Below are positions 21,994 to 30,687 of a DNA stretch of 30,687 bases, in pieces. Made by a program: the position numbers and the translations under genes. Position 1 is the first letter of the stretch; every line of letters starts with the position of its first letter. The DNA comes from JBEKSX01 sp049516635 (GTDB taxonomy: Bacteria > Bacteroidota > Ignavibacteria > Tepidaquicellales > OLB5), in contig JBEKSX010000026.1 of NCBI GenBank assembly GCA_049516635.1, positions 1 to 30,687 on the forward strand. Direction: 5' to 3'. The notes beneath the pieces were generated by a model. It searched no databases. It saw only the letters and a list, made by a program, of their open reading frames with translations, and was not told where the DNA came from.

Positions 21994-24900
21994 ATGTTAA
22001 AAGAAATTAAATCCACTTTAAGCGTAAAAACAAGAACATTAATATCGTTAATACTGATATTATTGACAGTTTCGGCATTCATTTACAACCGTGCGTCAAT
22101 CGAAACCGTTGTGCCTCCTCCTCAATCATTGCCGGCACCTGACCCCGTAACGGGCTTGCCAAATCAGTTCTTAATAGGAGTATTCAACGGGGGTTATATG
22201 CCGACCTGGAACCAGTTCCAGGAATTAAATATGAATATATGGCATCATTATCCTAATAATGTTACGTCAATACAAAATGATCAGGGCTGGACACGACACA
22301 TAGCTCAGGACCTGCTCGGCAACGATATTAGTATGTACCGCACACGTGTTCAACAGCTTCTTGATACTAATCAGGACAACAATCTTTATACACTAATGAA
22401 CCGCGTGAAGATAGATCAGCTTGGATACGGGTCAAGAAGCGATTACCAGTGCGAAAGCCGGAGCAATATTCTTAACAATGACCTTGATTTTTACTGCTAT
22501 CAACAATCTGAAACAGGAACTGATTATCTATCAGACCCGCCGTACGGGCAGGATATAAGGGGTAAATACTGCGGTTATGTGAACCAGACAAATATGGGTT
22601 CGGGTTGGATGAATCAGGGTTATGTAGTTAAAACACTATATACAAACCGTGAGCAGGCAGATATGAACAGTATTTATTGGATAGCTGATAAGATTCATAA
22701 GTTTTTGATTAAACCGAGTATAAGGATTGATCCTAATATAAGTAATGATAAAAAAGTTTGTAGGGTTGAGATTTGGAGTTGGGATAATGTAAAATTAAGA
22801 GAAACTGATATCTACGCAAGTAATTTTAGAGATGCCCAACACCCTTATACTGGACAATATATAGAAAATTATTTTGGATTACAGGAACCATGGGATTTAA
22901 AATTCGGATATCCGAATCAACGGGGAACGGAACCCGGTGATGAAATTAATCCGGATCATATAGCGCCCGGTGACTGGACACAACAATGTAATATAGATTT
23001 CCGAGTCTGGTGGTATGGAGAGTGCGAGATGTGGATTGATTATGTGAGAGTGGATAATGATAAGGCAGACGAGTTGTTTAAAGGAGAGCATGACGATTGG
23101 CTTCAACAAGAAGCACAGCAGCTTGCCTGCTACAATAATTCACCGATAAAATTCTATCTTGAGGAATGGGAATTTAACCATCTGCCCTGCCTTGCTTATG
23201 TAAGCCGTAAGCTGAAAGAATATTCACAGCCATACGGAAGAAATATTAACCTTGCCGTAGCCTTGAATTATGCCTACATGATCTATCTTATCCCCGATAA
23301 ATGGAACTATCCTCCTTCACCGCATGGCAAATACGGCTGGGATTTCGTTCTGAGATACCTGGTTGATTCGCTACAGTTAACACAGTTGATTTTGACCGAT
23401 TATCCTTTAAATGGCTCCGGGTCCAGCTCCGGATATGGGAACCAGCCTCTTCCAATCGTATCCCACATTCCTGAAACTCTGCCTGTTACTAACGGAACCA
23501 GGATTATGGCTGATCCTTTGCCTATTGCGGAATATGAAAACTGGTTACAAAAAGATTTTGACAGGACCTTTGAACAATATCGGGATTCTTATACCTGCCT
23601 TGCAAAAATGTCCGATTATATATCAAAGCAGAGAGGTATCCCATATATTCATATGCTTCAAGCTCATGTTCTTGATTGGGGGCCCGGTAAATTAAAGTCT
23701 AGGGAACCTACTAATGAGGAAATAAAAATGATGGCTAATGTTGCGGTTTCATATGGTGCGAAAGGAATTATGTACTTTGATTATTTATCTTACGGCTGTG
23801 AAGCAGGAACTGGTGTCTGGGGGGCAGGCTTAGTAAATGTTGACCCAAATTTTGATTGTAACAATGCTTTTTACCTTAATTATAACGTAGTACCACGCCA
23901 TGATAACGTTTACAAGCAGTACACACTTGGTATGCCGCCTTCAGACAAATATGGAACCATCGCAAGCATGAACGAAAAGCTAAAAAAATGGGGTACATAT
24001 CTGATGAGCTTTGATAATGATAATAGGCATTCATATGTTTACCGGCTTGAGTCAGAACGTACTCAGATGTCTGCTGATCAATCATATATCCATGCATTAA
24101 GAACCTATAAGCCGGGGAATGAACAGTTAGATTGTTCACAGGATAATATGGGATTTCAAGATCCTGATGGTATGGTCTTCGATTGTCCTGATTCTACATA
24201 TCTTCAGGTTGCAACATTCAGTAATGGCGGGCAAAATACAAATTATTTTATGGTAGTCAACCGCAGATGCTCACCCTATATAGATGAGAATAATGAAAAT
24301 GATAGAGGAGGTGAACGTGATGTGCGTATTTTATTCTATCAGAATGATTCGCATTTTATCGGTCCTCAAGATTGGGAAATCGTTGATTTGTATAATAATT
24401 CAATAGTGGCTACATTTGATAAGAGTGTTTATGCTATGCAGGAACTCGGTAAATTTAAACCAGGTGAAGGAAAATTGTATAAAATTGTTCCTGTAACACA
24501 AGAAGGGGGGACGCTTGTTTCTGATGAAAATATTTCAAACGTTAATCTAACTTGCATGGGTAACGTTTACAACAACGGTTACAACATTACAATAGGAAGC
24601 GGTACAACTATACACTTTACCGACTCATCAACATTCATCATGAACGGCGGTACCATACAGATAGGTGACCCCAATTATGTCGGAACACCCAATATTAATC
24701 TCGGTGCCGCATCGGGAAATCACTGGAATGGACTGGAGTTTAACAATTGCACCGTAAAGATATATAACACAGCTTTTTCAGGCGTCTCGAACGATACCAG
24801 TTATGCAATAAACACAATCGATTGTCCTTTCGTTGATATACAGAAAAATACATTCAGCTGCGATGATAACTTCAAAGGAGCGGTTAACCTCACATATTAT

Positions 24901-26643
24901 TCGATACCGAAGATAAATAATGCATACATCGGGGGAAATACAGTAAGTTTAAACAGCTCGGCTATCCCGGCTTTCAATATATTATCGTATGCAGGCATCA
25001 CGGTACCGTTAATAGTTGAGAATAATACGCTCACCTCAAATTCCGCAACGGGTTCAACCGCAATAATGCTAAGCGGAATAACAGGCGGAGCGGTAAAGAA
25101 TAATACGATAACGAACTATGAGAGATCGATAAACGCTCTTTCATCGTCTCTTGATATTTCTGGCAATACCGTCACAAGCGATGTCAGTTCTTCGAAATCC
25201 ATATCGGGACTTTCAGGAACAGTGTTAAAAATGAACAATTCAGGTGATTTATTCTTAGGCGGACAGAATACGTTCACAAATGCAGGAAACAGTTCGATGA
25301 ACCTGTACGTTGAGGATTCATATTTTCTTATAGATAACGGGGAAAACATATTCGATATAACGGACGGTCTGCCTTCGTATCATTTGAATGGATATTTCCC
25401 TGTATCTGACAGTATTGTAACAGATGCCCGTTTAAATTGCTTCAACATAAATTATTCGCCCTCAACTCCGCCTGTTCAGGATGTAACCTGGGGTGCGGGC
25501 GGTGATGAGGTAGTTTTCACATTTGAACCGTACCTGACGGGTTGTTCAACCGATGGAGGCGGGGATTTTGTAATCTATCTTGGCGGAGGGATTAATGATA
25601 CAATATCCCAAAGAACAGGTGGGGGAGGAGAATCAAGTGCAATGGTTCTAACCCCAAAAGCCCTGTATGATTCCATCTGCATTCAAATGAGGTTCAGAAA
25701 TTATGGGTATGTGAAGAATAGATGTATGGACTTGATTAATGCTTATCCCGACAGCATACAGAGTCTTAATGCCATTCCCAAACTCTACCTTTCCTCAACA
25801 TCAAGCGATACATCACACAGTGGTATATCTGCACTGAAAACCTATTATGAGACTTTAATACTGAATAATCCGAATAACACGTCTCTGGTCAATAGGTGCA
25901 ATTATTTCGTTCAAAAATGTAAGGTGAGACTGCGTCAGTATTCATCGGCATTGGCTGGATTCCAGCAGATAATAAACAATAATCCATACTCATACGAAGC
26001 ACTCGTTGCTAAATGGGATTACATGGCAACTCACTTACTTGACAGTTTATCAGGAGGCGGTGAACCGGGTGACGGTGAAGGTCCTCATGATAAATTTACC
26101 AGAGAGCAGAGGAAAACCATTAATACATCAATTGGCACGGCACTGCTTGATTCCAAAATAAAGGAAGAGAAGAAAATTGAGATACTTTCTGTTCTTGCCA
26201 ATACTGGCAACTCACTCGCAGCAGCAGAGCTAAAGGTAAAGAAAACGCTGAAAGAAGTATCCAAACCTCAATCTCCGCATACTATAATCGAACACATAAA
26301 GATAGTTAACAATGATATACAGAAAGTCTTCGGTAATCCCAATAGGAAAAGCAAGAATGAAAATAACCTGATACCGACGGAGTTCCGTTTATCGCAGAAC
26401 TATCCGAACCCATTCAATCCTGTAACAAAAATTCAATATGACCTTCCGAAAGATGTAAAAGTAAAACTCATCATTTATGACATTCTAGGAAGAGAGGTGA
26501 TAAGATTGGTTAATAATGAGTTTAAACAAGCAGGGCGCTACACAGTTGAGTTCAACGGTAATAATTATGCATCAGGGGTGTATTTCTACCGCATCGAAGC
26601 TGATAAGTTTGTTCAGAGCAAGAAAATGGTATTAGTGAAGTGA
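21994..26643 (+). CDS. Giant multidomain secreted protein (barrel-like, beta-helix, helical repeats) with T9SS sorting domain
   Basis: This 1549-aa protein begins with a hydrophobic signal segment (about residues 14-31). Residues ~52-650 look like a glycoside-hydrolase-type barrel: QFLIGVFNGGYMPTW at the start and GAKGIMYFDYLSYG near 586-600. A beta-sandwich-like insert (about 230-356) ends in MWIDYVRVDND, a pattern common in carbohydrate-binding modules. Residues ~838-1185 are a parallel beta-helix with N-N-x-I/V-x-x-N-x-[IV] rungs. A glycine-rich linker and a helical TPR-like stretch (about 1225-1440) follow. Residues 1459-1549 are the sorting domain (SQNYPNPFNPVTK, LIIYDILGREV, GVYFYRI, KKMVLVK). 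I cannot name a substrate; a surface polysaccharide-active enzyme is the best guess, and catalytic acids are not identified. No frameshift is evident across 4.6 kb. Confidence 0.8.
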   Translation: MLKEIKSTLSVKTRTLISLILILLTVSAFIYNRASIETVVPPPQSLPAPDPVTGLPNQFLIGVFNGGYMPTWNQFQELNMNIWHHYPNNVTSIQNDQGWTRHIAQDLLGNDISMYRTRVQQLLDTNQDNNLYTLMNRVKIDQLGYGSRSDYQCESRSNILNNDLDFYCYQQSETGTDYLSDPPYGQDIRGKYCGYVNQTNMGSGWMNQGYVVKTLYTNREQADMNSIYWIADKIHKFLIKPSIRIDPNISNDKKVCRVEIWSWDNVKLRETDIYASNFRDAQHPYTGQYIENYFGLQEPWDLKFGYPNQRGTEPGDEINPDHIAPGDWTQQCNIDFRVWWYGECEMWIDYVRVDNDKADELFKGEHDDWLQQEAQQLACYNNSPIKFYLEEWEFNHLPCLAYVSRKLKEYSQPYGRNINLAVALNYAYMIYLIPDKWNYPPSPHGKYGWDFVLRYLVDSLQLTQLILTDYPLNGSGSSSGYGNQPLPIVSHIPETLPVTNGTRIMADPLPIAEYENWLQKDFDRTFEQYRDSYTCLAKMSDYISKQRGIPYIHMLQAHVLDWGPGKLKSREPTNEEIKMMANVAVSYGAKGIMYFDYLSYGCEAGTGVWGAGLVNVDPNFDCNNAFYLNYNVVPRHDNVYKQYTLGMPPSDKYGTIASMNEKLKKWGTYLMSFDNDNRHSYVYRLESERTQMSADQSYIHALRTYKPGNEQLDCSQDNMGFQDPDGMVFDCPDSTYLQVATFSNGGQNTNYFMVVNRRCSPYIDENNENDRGGERDVRILFYQNDSHFIGPQDWEIVDLYNNSIVATFDKSVYAMQELGKFKPGEGKLYKIVPVTQEGGTLVSDENISNVNLTCMGNVYNNGYNITIGSGTTIHFTDSSTFIMNGGTIQIGDPNYVGTPNINLGAASGNHWNGLEFNNCTVKIYNTAFSGVSNDTSYAINTIDCPFVDIQKNTFSCDDNFKGAVNLTYYSIPKINNAYIGGNTVSLNSSAIPAFNILSYAGITVPLIVENNTLTSNSATGSTAIMLSGITGGAVKNNTITNYERSINALSSSLDISGNTVTSDVSSSKSISGLSGTVLKMNNSGDLFLGGQNTFTNAGNSSMNLYVEDSYFLIDNGENIFDITDGLPSYHLNGYFPVSDSIVTDARLNCFNINYSPSTPPVQDVTWGAGGDEVVFTFEPYLTGCSTDGGGDFVIYLGGGINDTISQRTGGGGESSAMVLTPKALYDSICIQMRFRNYGYVKNRCMDLINAYPDSIQSLNAIPKLYLSSTSSDTSHSGISALKTYYETLILNNPNNTSLVNRCNYFVQKCKVRLRQYSSALAGFQQIINNNPYSYEALVAKWDYMATHLLDSLSGGGEPGDGEGPHDKFTREQRKTINTSIGTALLDSKIKEEKKIEILSVLANTGNSLAAAELKVKKTLKEVSKPQSPHTIIEHIKIVNNDIQKVFGNPNRKSKNENNLIPTEFRLSQNYPNPFNPVTKIQYDLPKDVKVKLIIYDILGREVIRLVNNEFKQAGRYTVEFNGNNYASGVYFYRIEADKFVQSKKMVLVK

Positions 26644-26781
26644 TTGAATTCTTTTATTCATAATTCATTTTTAAGAATTAAGATATTTTCTTATTATAGT
26701 GTTAATAATAAAAATTAGAATCAACAGGTTTAGTTTTTTATAAATTAATAATATCATTCTTTAAATTATTATCATACTACA

Positions 26782-28587
26782 ATGAATAAAGTAATTTTAA
26801 TAGTGCTTTTTCTATCGATTTATTCTTCATATAGTTTTGACAATCCCGGCCCGAATGTTCCGAACAGAATTTATACGGTTAATATCGGCGGTATAGAAAA
26901 AACGGCGATCCCTGATGTTATGAACATGATCAACGTTGCTCAATTCGACGGACACGTATTCAGGAACGTAGCAATGAACGCGGATTCATTTCCGAACTTC
27001 TCGGGTTATCCGGTGCACCTGCAGTATTATTCGGCAGAAGGCGCGATATTCTGCAACATGGATTCGGACCCTGATCTCGAGATAGTCCTGAATTTAGGGC
27101 ACTCAATTTACGCGCTGAAAAAAGACGGCTCTAATGTACCGGGCTGGCCCAAGACCGTTTCGGGGTATTTTAGGTTTGGGGTTGCTTTCGGTGATATAGA
27201 CGGTGACGGGCAGGGAGAAGTGGTTGCTACTTCCGATAATCTTAGCGGCAACGGTTTCATTTATGCTTACAAAAAAGACGGAAGCTCGGTACCGGGATTT
27301 CCTGTGAACTCCGGCTATAACACAAGAACTCCGGTGCTCGCTGATGTTAACAATGACGGGAAAATGGAGATCATAGTGAATAAGACAATAGGCAGTGCAG
27401 GTCAGTTTTGTATCTATAAGGGAGACGGTACGGTTCTTCCCGGCTGGCCGAGACCCGTTTCTTCTTATCCTTCTTCGAGCTGTGCTGTCGGAGACATCGA
27501 TGGGGACAGTCAGCCTGAGATAATAGCTGAATCGTATACTGCTATTTATGCATGGAAACCAAACGGTGATTCTCTGGCAGGTTTCCCGTTCTATCTGCCG
27601 AACAATAACACTCTTTCTTATTCATCCCCGGTGCTTGCTGATTTGAATAATGACGGAAAAAGAGAAATTATTTTCGGGACGCATGTTGGAGGAACAGGAT
27701 TTGTTTTTGTCCTGAAATATGACGGTACAGTTATGACCGGCTGGCCCCAGCAAGTTGCTTCATGGGTCTATGGACCCCCTGCGGTCGGCTATATAGACGG
27801 TGATAACCAGCTTGATATAGCTGTGGGTGACCAGGTGTTAAGCTTAAATCCTTCGGATTGGCTATGGGCATGGAATAAAAATGGTGTGCTTCTATCAGGA
27901 TTTCCGATAGGTCCTATAAATGCGATCAATGACCAGATACTGCTCGGAGATATCAATAATGATGATACGACAGAGCTTATTTTTGATGATAATACTACAG
28001 ATGCGCACGGGCAGGGTAAATATCTTTGTTACAACGGTAACGGCAACCCGGTTTCGGGCTGGCCTATAATTACAACGGGCACTACATTCTTTAATACTCC
28101 CTGTGTTTTTGATATCGACCATAATAACATACTTGATATTACGGGGCAGGGGATAGAAAATATCAGCACGAACCCTTACACGAATGTCTATCTATGGAAT
28201 ACCGGTTATACATATGTAGCAAGTAAGATACAAATACCCATGTGGCAGTATAATACGAGGCATAATGGTGTATACGGTGATCTTGATCTGAATGGTATAA
28301 GTCCTGTGAGCGGAAATGTTCCGGATAAATTCAAGCTTCACCAGAATTATCCGAACCCGTTCAATCCTTCGACGATGATATCATATGACGTTTCCAAAAC
28401 ATCTCATGTAAAATTGATGGTGTTTGATGTACTTGGCAGAGAGCTTGAAACGCTCGTAGATGAATTAAAGCCGGCAGGGTCTTATAATGTTACATGGAAT
28501 GCAAACCGTTATTCGAGCGGTCTATATTTCTGCAAGCTCGTTACGGATTCATATACCGGTATTATAAAAATGGTTTTGGTGAAATAG
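26782..28587 (+). CDS. Secreted FG-GAP/VCBS-repeat protein with T9SS type A sorting domain
   Basis: The 601-aa exported protein has a signal peptide (about residues 1-18). Eight calcium-binding-type loops of FG-GAP (integrin-alpha-like) blades are spaced ~46-53 residues. They are near 91 (CNMDSDPDLE), 137 (GDIDGDGQGE), 187 (ADVNNDGKME), 237 (GDIDGDSQPE), 286 (ADLNNDGKRE), 336 (GYIDGDNQLD), 389 (GDINNDDTTE) and 441 (FDIDHNNILD). Between them recur K-x-D-G-[ST]-x-[VL]-x-G-[WF]-P segments. Residues 513-601 are the T9SS sorting domain (HQNYPNPFNPST, LMVFDVLGRE, KMVLVK). The core is likely a beta-propeller on the surface. It stands alone, 138 nt after the preceding cargo gene. Function is probably binding; the ligand is unknown. 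Confidence 0.87.
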   Translation: MNKVILIVLFLSIYSSYSFDNPGPNVPNRIYTVNIGGIEKTAIPDVMNMINVAQFDGHVFRNVAMNADSFPNFSGYPVHLQYYSAEGAIFCNMDSDPDLEIVLNLGHSIYALKKDGSNVPGWPKTVSGYFRFGVAFGDIDGDGQGEVVATSDNLSGNGFIYAYKKDGSSVPGFPVNSGYNTRTPVLADVNNDGKMEIIVNKTIGSAGQFCIYKGDGTVLPGWPRPVSSYPSSSCAVGDIDGDSQPEIIAESYTAIYAWKPNGDSLAGFPFYLPNNNTLSYSSPVLADLNNDGKREIIFGTHVGGTGFVFVLKYDGTVMTGWPQQVASWVYGPPAVGYIDGDNQLDIAVGDQVLSLNPSDWLWAWNKNGVLLSGFPIGPINAINDQILLGDINNDDTTELIFDDNTTDAHGQGKYLCYNGNGNPVSGWPIITTGTTFFNTPCVFDIDHNNILDITGQGIENISTNPYTNVYLWNTGYTYVASKIQIPMWQYNTRHNGVYGDLDLNGISPVSGNVPDKFKLHQNYPNPFNPSTMISYDVSKTSHVKLMVFDVLGRELETLVDELKPAGSYNVTWNANRYSSGLYFCKLVTDSYTGIIKMVLVK

Positions 28588-28930
28588 AGTATAACACCCG
28601 ACCGCAGGATTACTCTTATAGCATATTATCGGTTACACACTTTACATGCGAAGATGTTTTGATCTGAATAGAAAACCCGTCGAATCTTTAAACGACGGGT
28701 TCTCATCTAAAGGAGAAAAAATAGTTATACGATAGATGTTATTGGATTTTTTAATAATTCAATCATTATTAGTTCAGTTGATATGCCAAAAAAAATTCAG
28801 TTATTTCCGAAAAACAGGGTTAAATTATGAATGTTGTGGATTTATTCGACAGTTTAGATAAGATTTTTAGGACTATTATTAACCTATCAATTTTCAAAAG
28901 AAACAGATCATACGAAAAAAGTTACGGTCT
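28588..28930. other. Gene-free stretch with one strong hairpin
   Basis: Between the FG-GAP gene and the SRAP gene I see no credible coding region. AACCCGTCG (28674-28682) and CGACGGGTT (28693-28701) form a perfect 9-bp stem with a 10-nt loop. It lies between two converging genes and may terminate both, but T-runs are short (four T on the minus side). The remainder is AT-rich without clear motifs. Confidence 0.5.
28674..28701. terminator. Hairpin between convergent genes, possible terminator
   Basis: This is a 9-bp perfect stem (AACCCGTCG/CGACGGGTT). Only a short T-run (TTTT, minus strand) follows, so it is a weak candidate. Confidence 0.4.
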
Positions 28931-29605
28931 TCATTTCACGGGTTCAATTATCTGCGGAGAATTATTTTTCGGAGAATTGACCAGGGTCGAGACTTCGTAC
29001 AGCTTCATTTCAGCATTTGGGTAGGGTTTTAGCAGCTGCAGTGCTGCTGGTTCGGGTATATTAGTATCAAGCCACATCTTGATCTTCTTTTTATCAAGTA
29101 TACAGGGCATTCGGTCATGAATATCTTTTGTGAGTGAATTCGCTTCTGTAGTGATAATTGAAAAAGAATAGACTTCTTTTCCCTCGGTATTTTTCCAGGT
29201 TTCCCATATTCCTGCCATTGCAAAAGGTTTATCATTTTTCATCAGTATCCGGTATGGGATCTTTTTGGCACCCTTTTTCTCCCATTCAAAATAAGAATCC
29301 GCAAGTATTATGCATCTTCTTTTTTTGAATGCATTTTTGAACGCCGATTTTTCAGTGATTGTCTCCGATCGTGCATTTATTAATTTATAACCTATCGCAG
29401 GATCCTTAGCCCAGTACGGGATAAGTCCCCACCGGTAGAGAGAGATCTGCCGGGGAGCGGTATTTGTTATAACGAGCAGTTTTTGTCCCGGTGCTGCATT
29501 GTAGTTCGGGAAGAGCGTACCCTTCAGGTCTTCTTCCAGAAGGTCCGCTTCGAACTGCTCGATCAATTTTTCAATCGGTGTTATTATAGTAAATCGCCCG
29601 CACAT
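28931..29605 (-). CDS. SRAP domain protein (YedK/HMCES-like abasic-site DNA-protein crosslinker)
   Basis: SRAP proteins form a thiazolidine crosslink with abasic sites in single-stranded DNA and so shield them during replication. The 224-aa protein begins M-C-G-R-F, so Cys2 becomes the N-terminal nucleophile after Met removal. The other active-site residues are in place: Asn77 in INARSET (76-82), Glu107 in SYFEW (104-108) and His163 in IHDRMP (162-167). Length is typical of bacterial YedK (~220 aa). The start is fixed because the family requires Cys at position 2. It converges with the FG-GAP gene across ~340 nt and diverges from the membrane protein gene at 29746. No SOS box or repair neighbour is evident here. 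Confidence 0.95.
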   Translation of the reverse strand: MCGRFTIITPIEKLIEQFEADLLEEDLKGTLFPNYNAAPGQKLLVITNTAPRQISLYRWGLIPYWAKDPAIGYKLINARSETITEKSAFKNAFKKRRCIILADSYFEWEKKGAKKIPYRILMKNDKPFAMAGIWETWKNTEGKEVYSFSIITTEANSLTKDIHDRMPCILDKKKIKMWLDTNIPEPAALQLLKPYPNAEMKLYEVSTLVNSPKNNSPQIIEPVK

Positions 29606-29662
29606 ATTTATTGAATAAAAAAAGTATAATTTTTGATAACAAAAATTTTTTCTATACGAAAT

Positions 29663-29693
29663 CCTCCTCGCTCATTCTTATAAGCAGGGGAGG
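29663..29693. repeat. Imperfect palindrome upstream of the membrane-protein gene
   Basis: CCTCCTC (29663-29669) pairs with GGGGAGG (29687-29693) with one T-G wobble, and GCT/AGC extends the stem. It lies in the divergent SRAP/29746 gap and resembles a REP-type element. Confidence 0.4.
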
Positions 29694-29729
29694 TCATAAT
29701 TTTCAATTAATTCTTATCAATCTTATTTC

Positions 29730-29737
29730 TATATTTG
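29730..29737 (+). promoter_or_regulatory. Candidate -7 promoter box of the 29746 gene
   Basis: TATATTTG matches the Bacteroidota -7 box and ends 8 nt before the ATG at 29746, the same geometry as at the TPR gene. The -33 position reads TTA rather than TTG. Confidence 0.4.
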
Positions 29738-29745
29738 CTGTATTA

Positions 29746-30687
29746 ATGTCCAGAAAACATAATAAAGGTCAAGCTAAAACAACCCCTGCCCCTAAAAATA
29801 ATAAATTATATAATTATATATTACTCTCTGCTTTTGCTCTGTTCATTATCCTGTTCACAACTTCGAAACTGACGAACGAGGACGATTATTTCTGGCATTT
29901 CGCAACGGGGAGATACATTGTCGAAACAGGTTCTATACCATCAAACGATGTCTTCAGCTTTTCCTCTGCGGGAACAAGGTGGCTCGTAACGGAATGGGGG
30001 TGGGATGTGATGACCTTTATTATATTCAAATATCTCGGTTATGCGGGTATCTCGATTCTCTGTACACTCACTTTTCTGATAATGTTCTTTGTCTATTATG
30101 TCCTGCTGAGGAGATTTGATGTGAGCGAGACGGTCATAATATTTTTCTTTATCCTTTTTCTTTTCGCTATCTTTGAGCGGCTTACTCCCAGACCTCATAT
30201 TGTTACATACCTCTTCTTTGTTCTCCTGACCGGGATACTAATTAATTATAAATACTTCGGGAGGAAAAATTTAAAACAATTATATTTTATTCCTCTGATA
30301 TTCCTTTTCTGGGCAAACATGCATATCGGGTGCATGATAGGAATTGCTATTTTCGGCTTGTATATACTCACGGAGTTAATAGTGTACTTTAGACCGGTTA
30401 AATTTTCGACCAAAGAATTACCGCCTTTCACAAAACTTGAATTGATAAGGCTCGGTATTGTCTTCTTCATCTCTATTCTTGCAATGTTTGTAAATCCTCA
30501 CGGTATAATGACCTACGTTTATGCAGTGTCATCGCAGACCAATGCGAATATGCTTCATGAAGCTGTAATGGAATGGATATCCCCTTTCGACCCGAAAGCG
30601 CCCAAGGGCGACCCGCTGCGCGTGCCGCGTTTGAGGAAATGGATCAACCAGCTCTCCACAGCAGACGTAAAGAATCTGCCCGAGGGG
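29746..30687 (+). CDS. Multi-pass membrane protein, GT-C-like, 3' truncated by window end
   Basis: The reading frame is open from ATG 29746 to the window end (314 codons, no stop). After a basic N-terminus it has a hydrophobic helix (about residues 23-38), then the segment DDYFWHFATGRYIVETGSIP (45-64) and FSFSSAGTRWLVTEWGWDV. These are typical of large bacterial multi-TM proteins related to GT-C glycosyltransferases, in which an acidic pair sits in the first periplasmic loop. Several more helices follow to about residue 260. The conserved-looking NPHGIMTYV and ME-WISPF come next. The family usually runs to ~500 aa or more, so the C-terminal half should lie outside. From about 30587 (residue ~281) the sequence turns GC-rich and hydrophilic (APKGDPLRVPRLRKW), unlike the expected continuation; an assembly join is possible. 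Confidence 0.7.
   Translation, partial: MSRKHNKGQAKTTPAPKNNKLYNYILLSAFALFIILFTTSKLTNEDDYFWHFATGRYIVETGSIPSNDVFSFSSAGTRWLVTEWGWDVMTFIIFKYLGYAGISILCTLTFLIMFFVYYVLLRRFDVSETVIIFFFILFLFAIFERLTPRPHIVTYLFFVLLTGILINYKYFGRKNLKQLYFIPLIFLFWANMHIGCMIGIAIFGLYILTELIVYFRPVKFSTKELPPFTKLELIRLGIVFFISILAMFVNPHGIMTYVYAVSSQTNANMLHEAVMEWISPFDPKAPKGDPLRVPRLRKWINQLSTADVKNLPEG

Noticed and set aside
28827..29024. 65-codon plus-strand frame beginning MNVVDLFDSL
   Set aside because: Its second half is antisense to the well-supported SRAP gene, and it matches no family I know; chance frame is likely.

Overview
The window looks like a chromosomal stretch from a Bacteroidota/Chlorobi-group bacterium, most likely Ignavibacteria-like. 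Four secreted proteins end in the type A type IX secretion (T9SS) sorting domain with the YPNPFNP signature. Promoters of the form TTG-N20-TATATTTG match the Bacteroidota consensus. There is an ADP-heptose (LPS) module and a TamB protein, so the cell is diderm. Base composition is moderately AT-rich except for the last ~100 bases.

Layout. 1-364: a tRNA-Cys(GCA) gene followed by four tandem 49-bp units built from its own 3' part plus a small hairpin, with a fifth, broken unit at the window's left edge. 365-1606: a one-domain GIY-YIG nuclease, a DoxX-like membrane protein and a DUF309 protein. 1613-3376 (minus): fabG and fabD of fatty acid synthesis. 3596-11972 (plus): rfaE1 and rfaE2 (heptose kinase and adenylyltransferase as separate genes), a 1545-aa TamB, and RNase R. 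12010-14526 (minus): PriA, convergent with RNase R. 14898-17027: a secreted propeller-repeat T9SS cargo. 17028-17666: a gene-free stretch with a strong terminator, an orphan Bacteroidota promoter with a boxA-like leader, and much inverted-repeat structure. 17667-20305 (minus): a secreted TPR protein and thioredoxin reductase, probably one operon. 20508-28587: three more T9SS cargos (Ycf48/sortilin-like repeats; a 1549-aa multidomain protein; an FG-GAP protein). 28931-29605 (minus): an SRAP (YedK/HMCES) DNA-protein crosslink protein. 29746-end: the start of a multi-pass membrane protein, cut by the window.

How it fits together. The central plus-strand block serves the outer membrane: heptose for LPS and TamB for outer-membrane assembly. 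The right half is a run of exported cargo proteins, though no T9SS machinery gene is present here. Housekeeping genes (fab, rnr, priA, trxB, SRAP) lie between.

Most notable are the tRNA-Cys-derived tandem array abutting a stand-alone GIY-YIG nuclease gene, a palindromic repeat that appears to have been absorbed in frame into a T9SS sorting domain, the orphan promoter/boxA/structured non-coding region at 17120-17553, and TATATTTG promoter boxes only 4-8 nt from start codons. All calls come from reading the sequence; no database search was possible.
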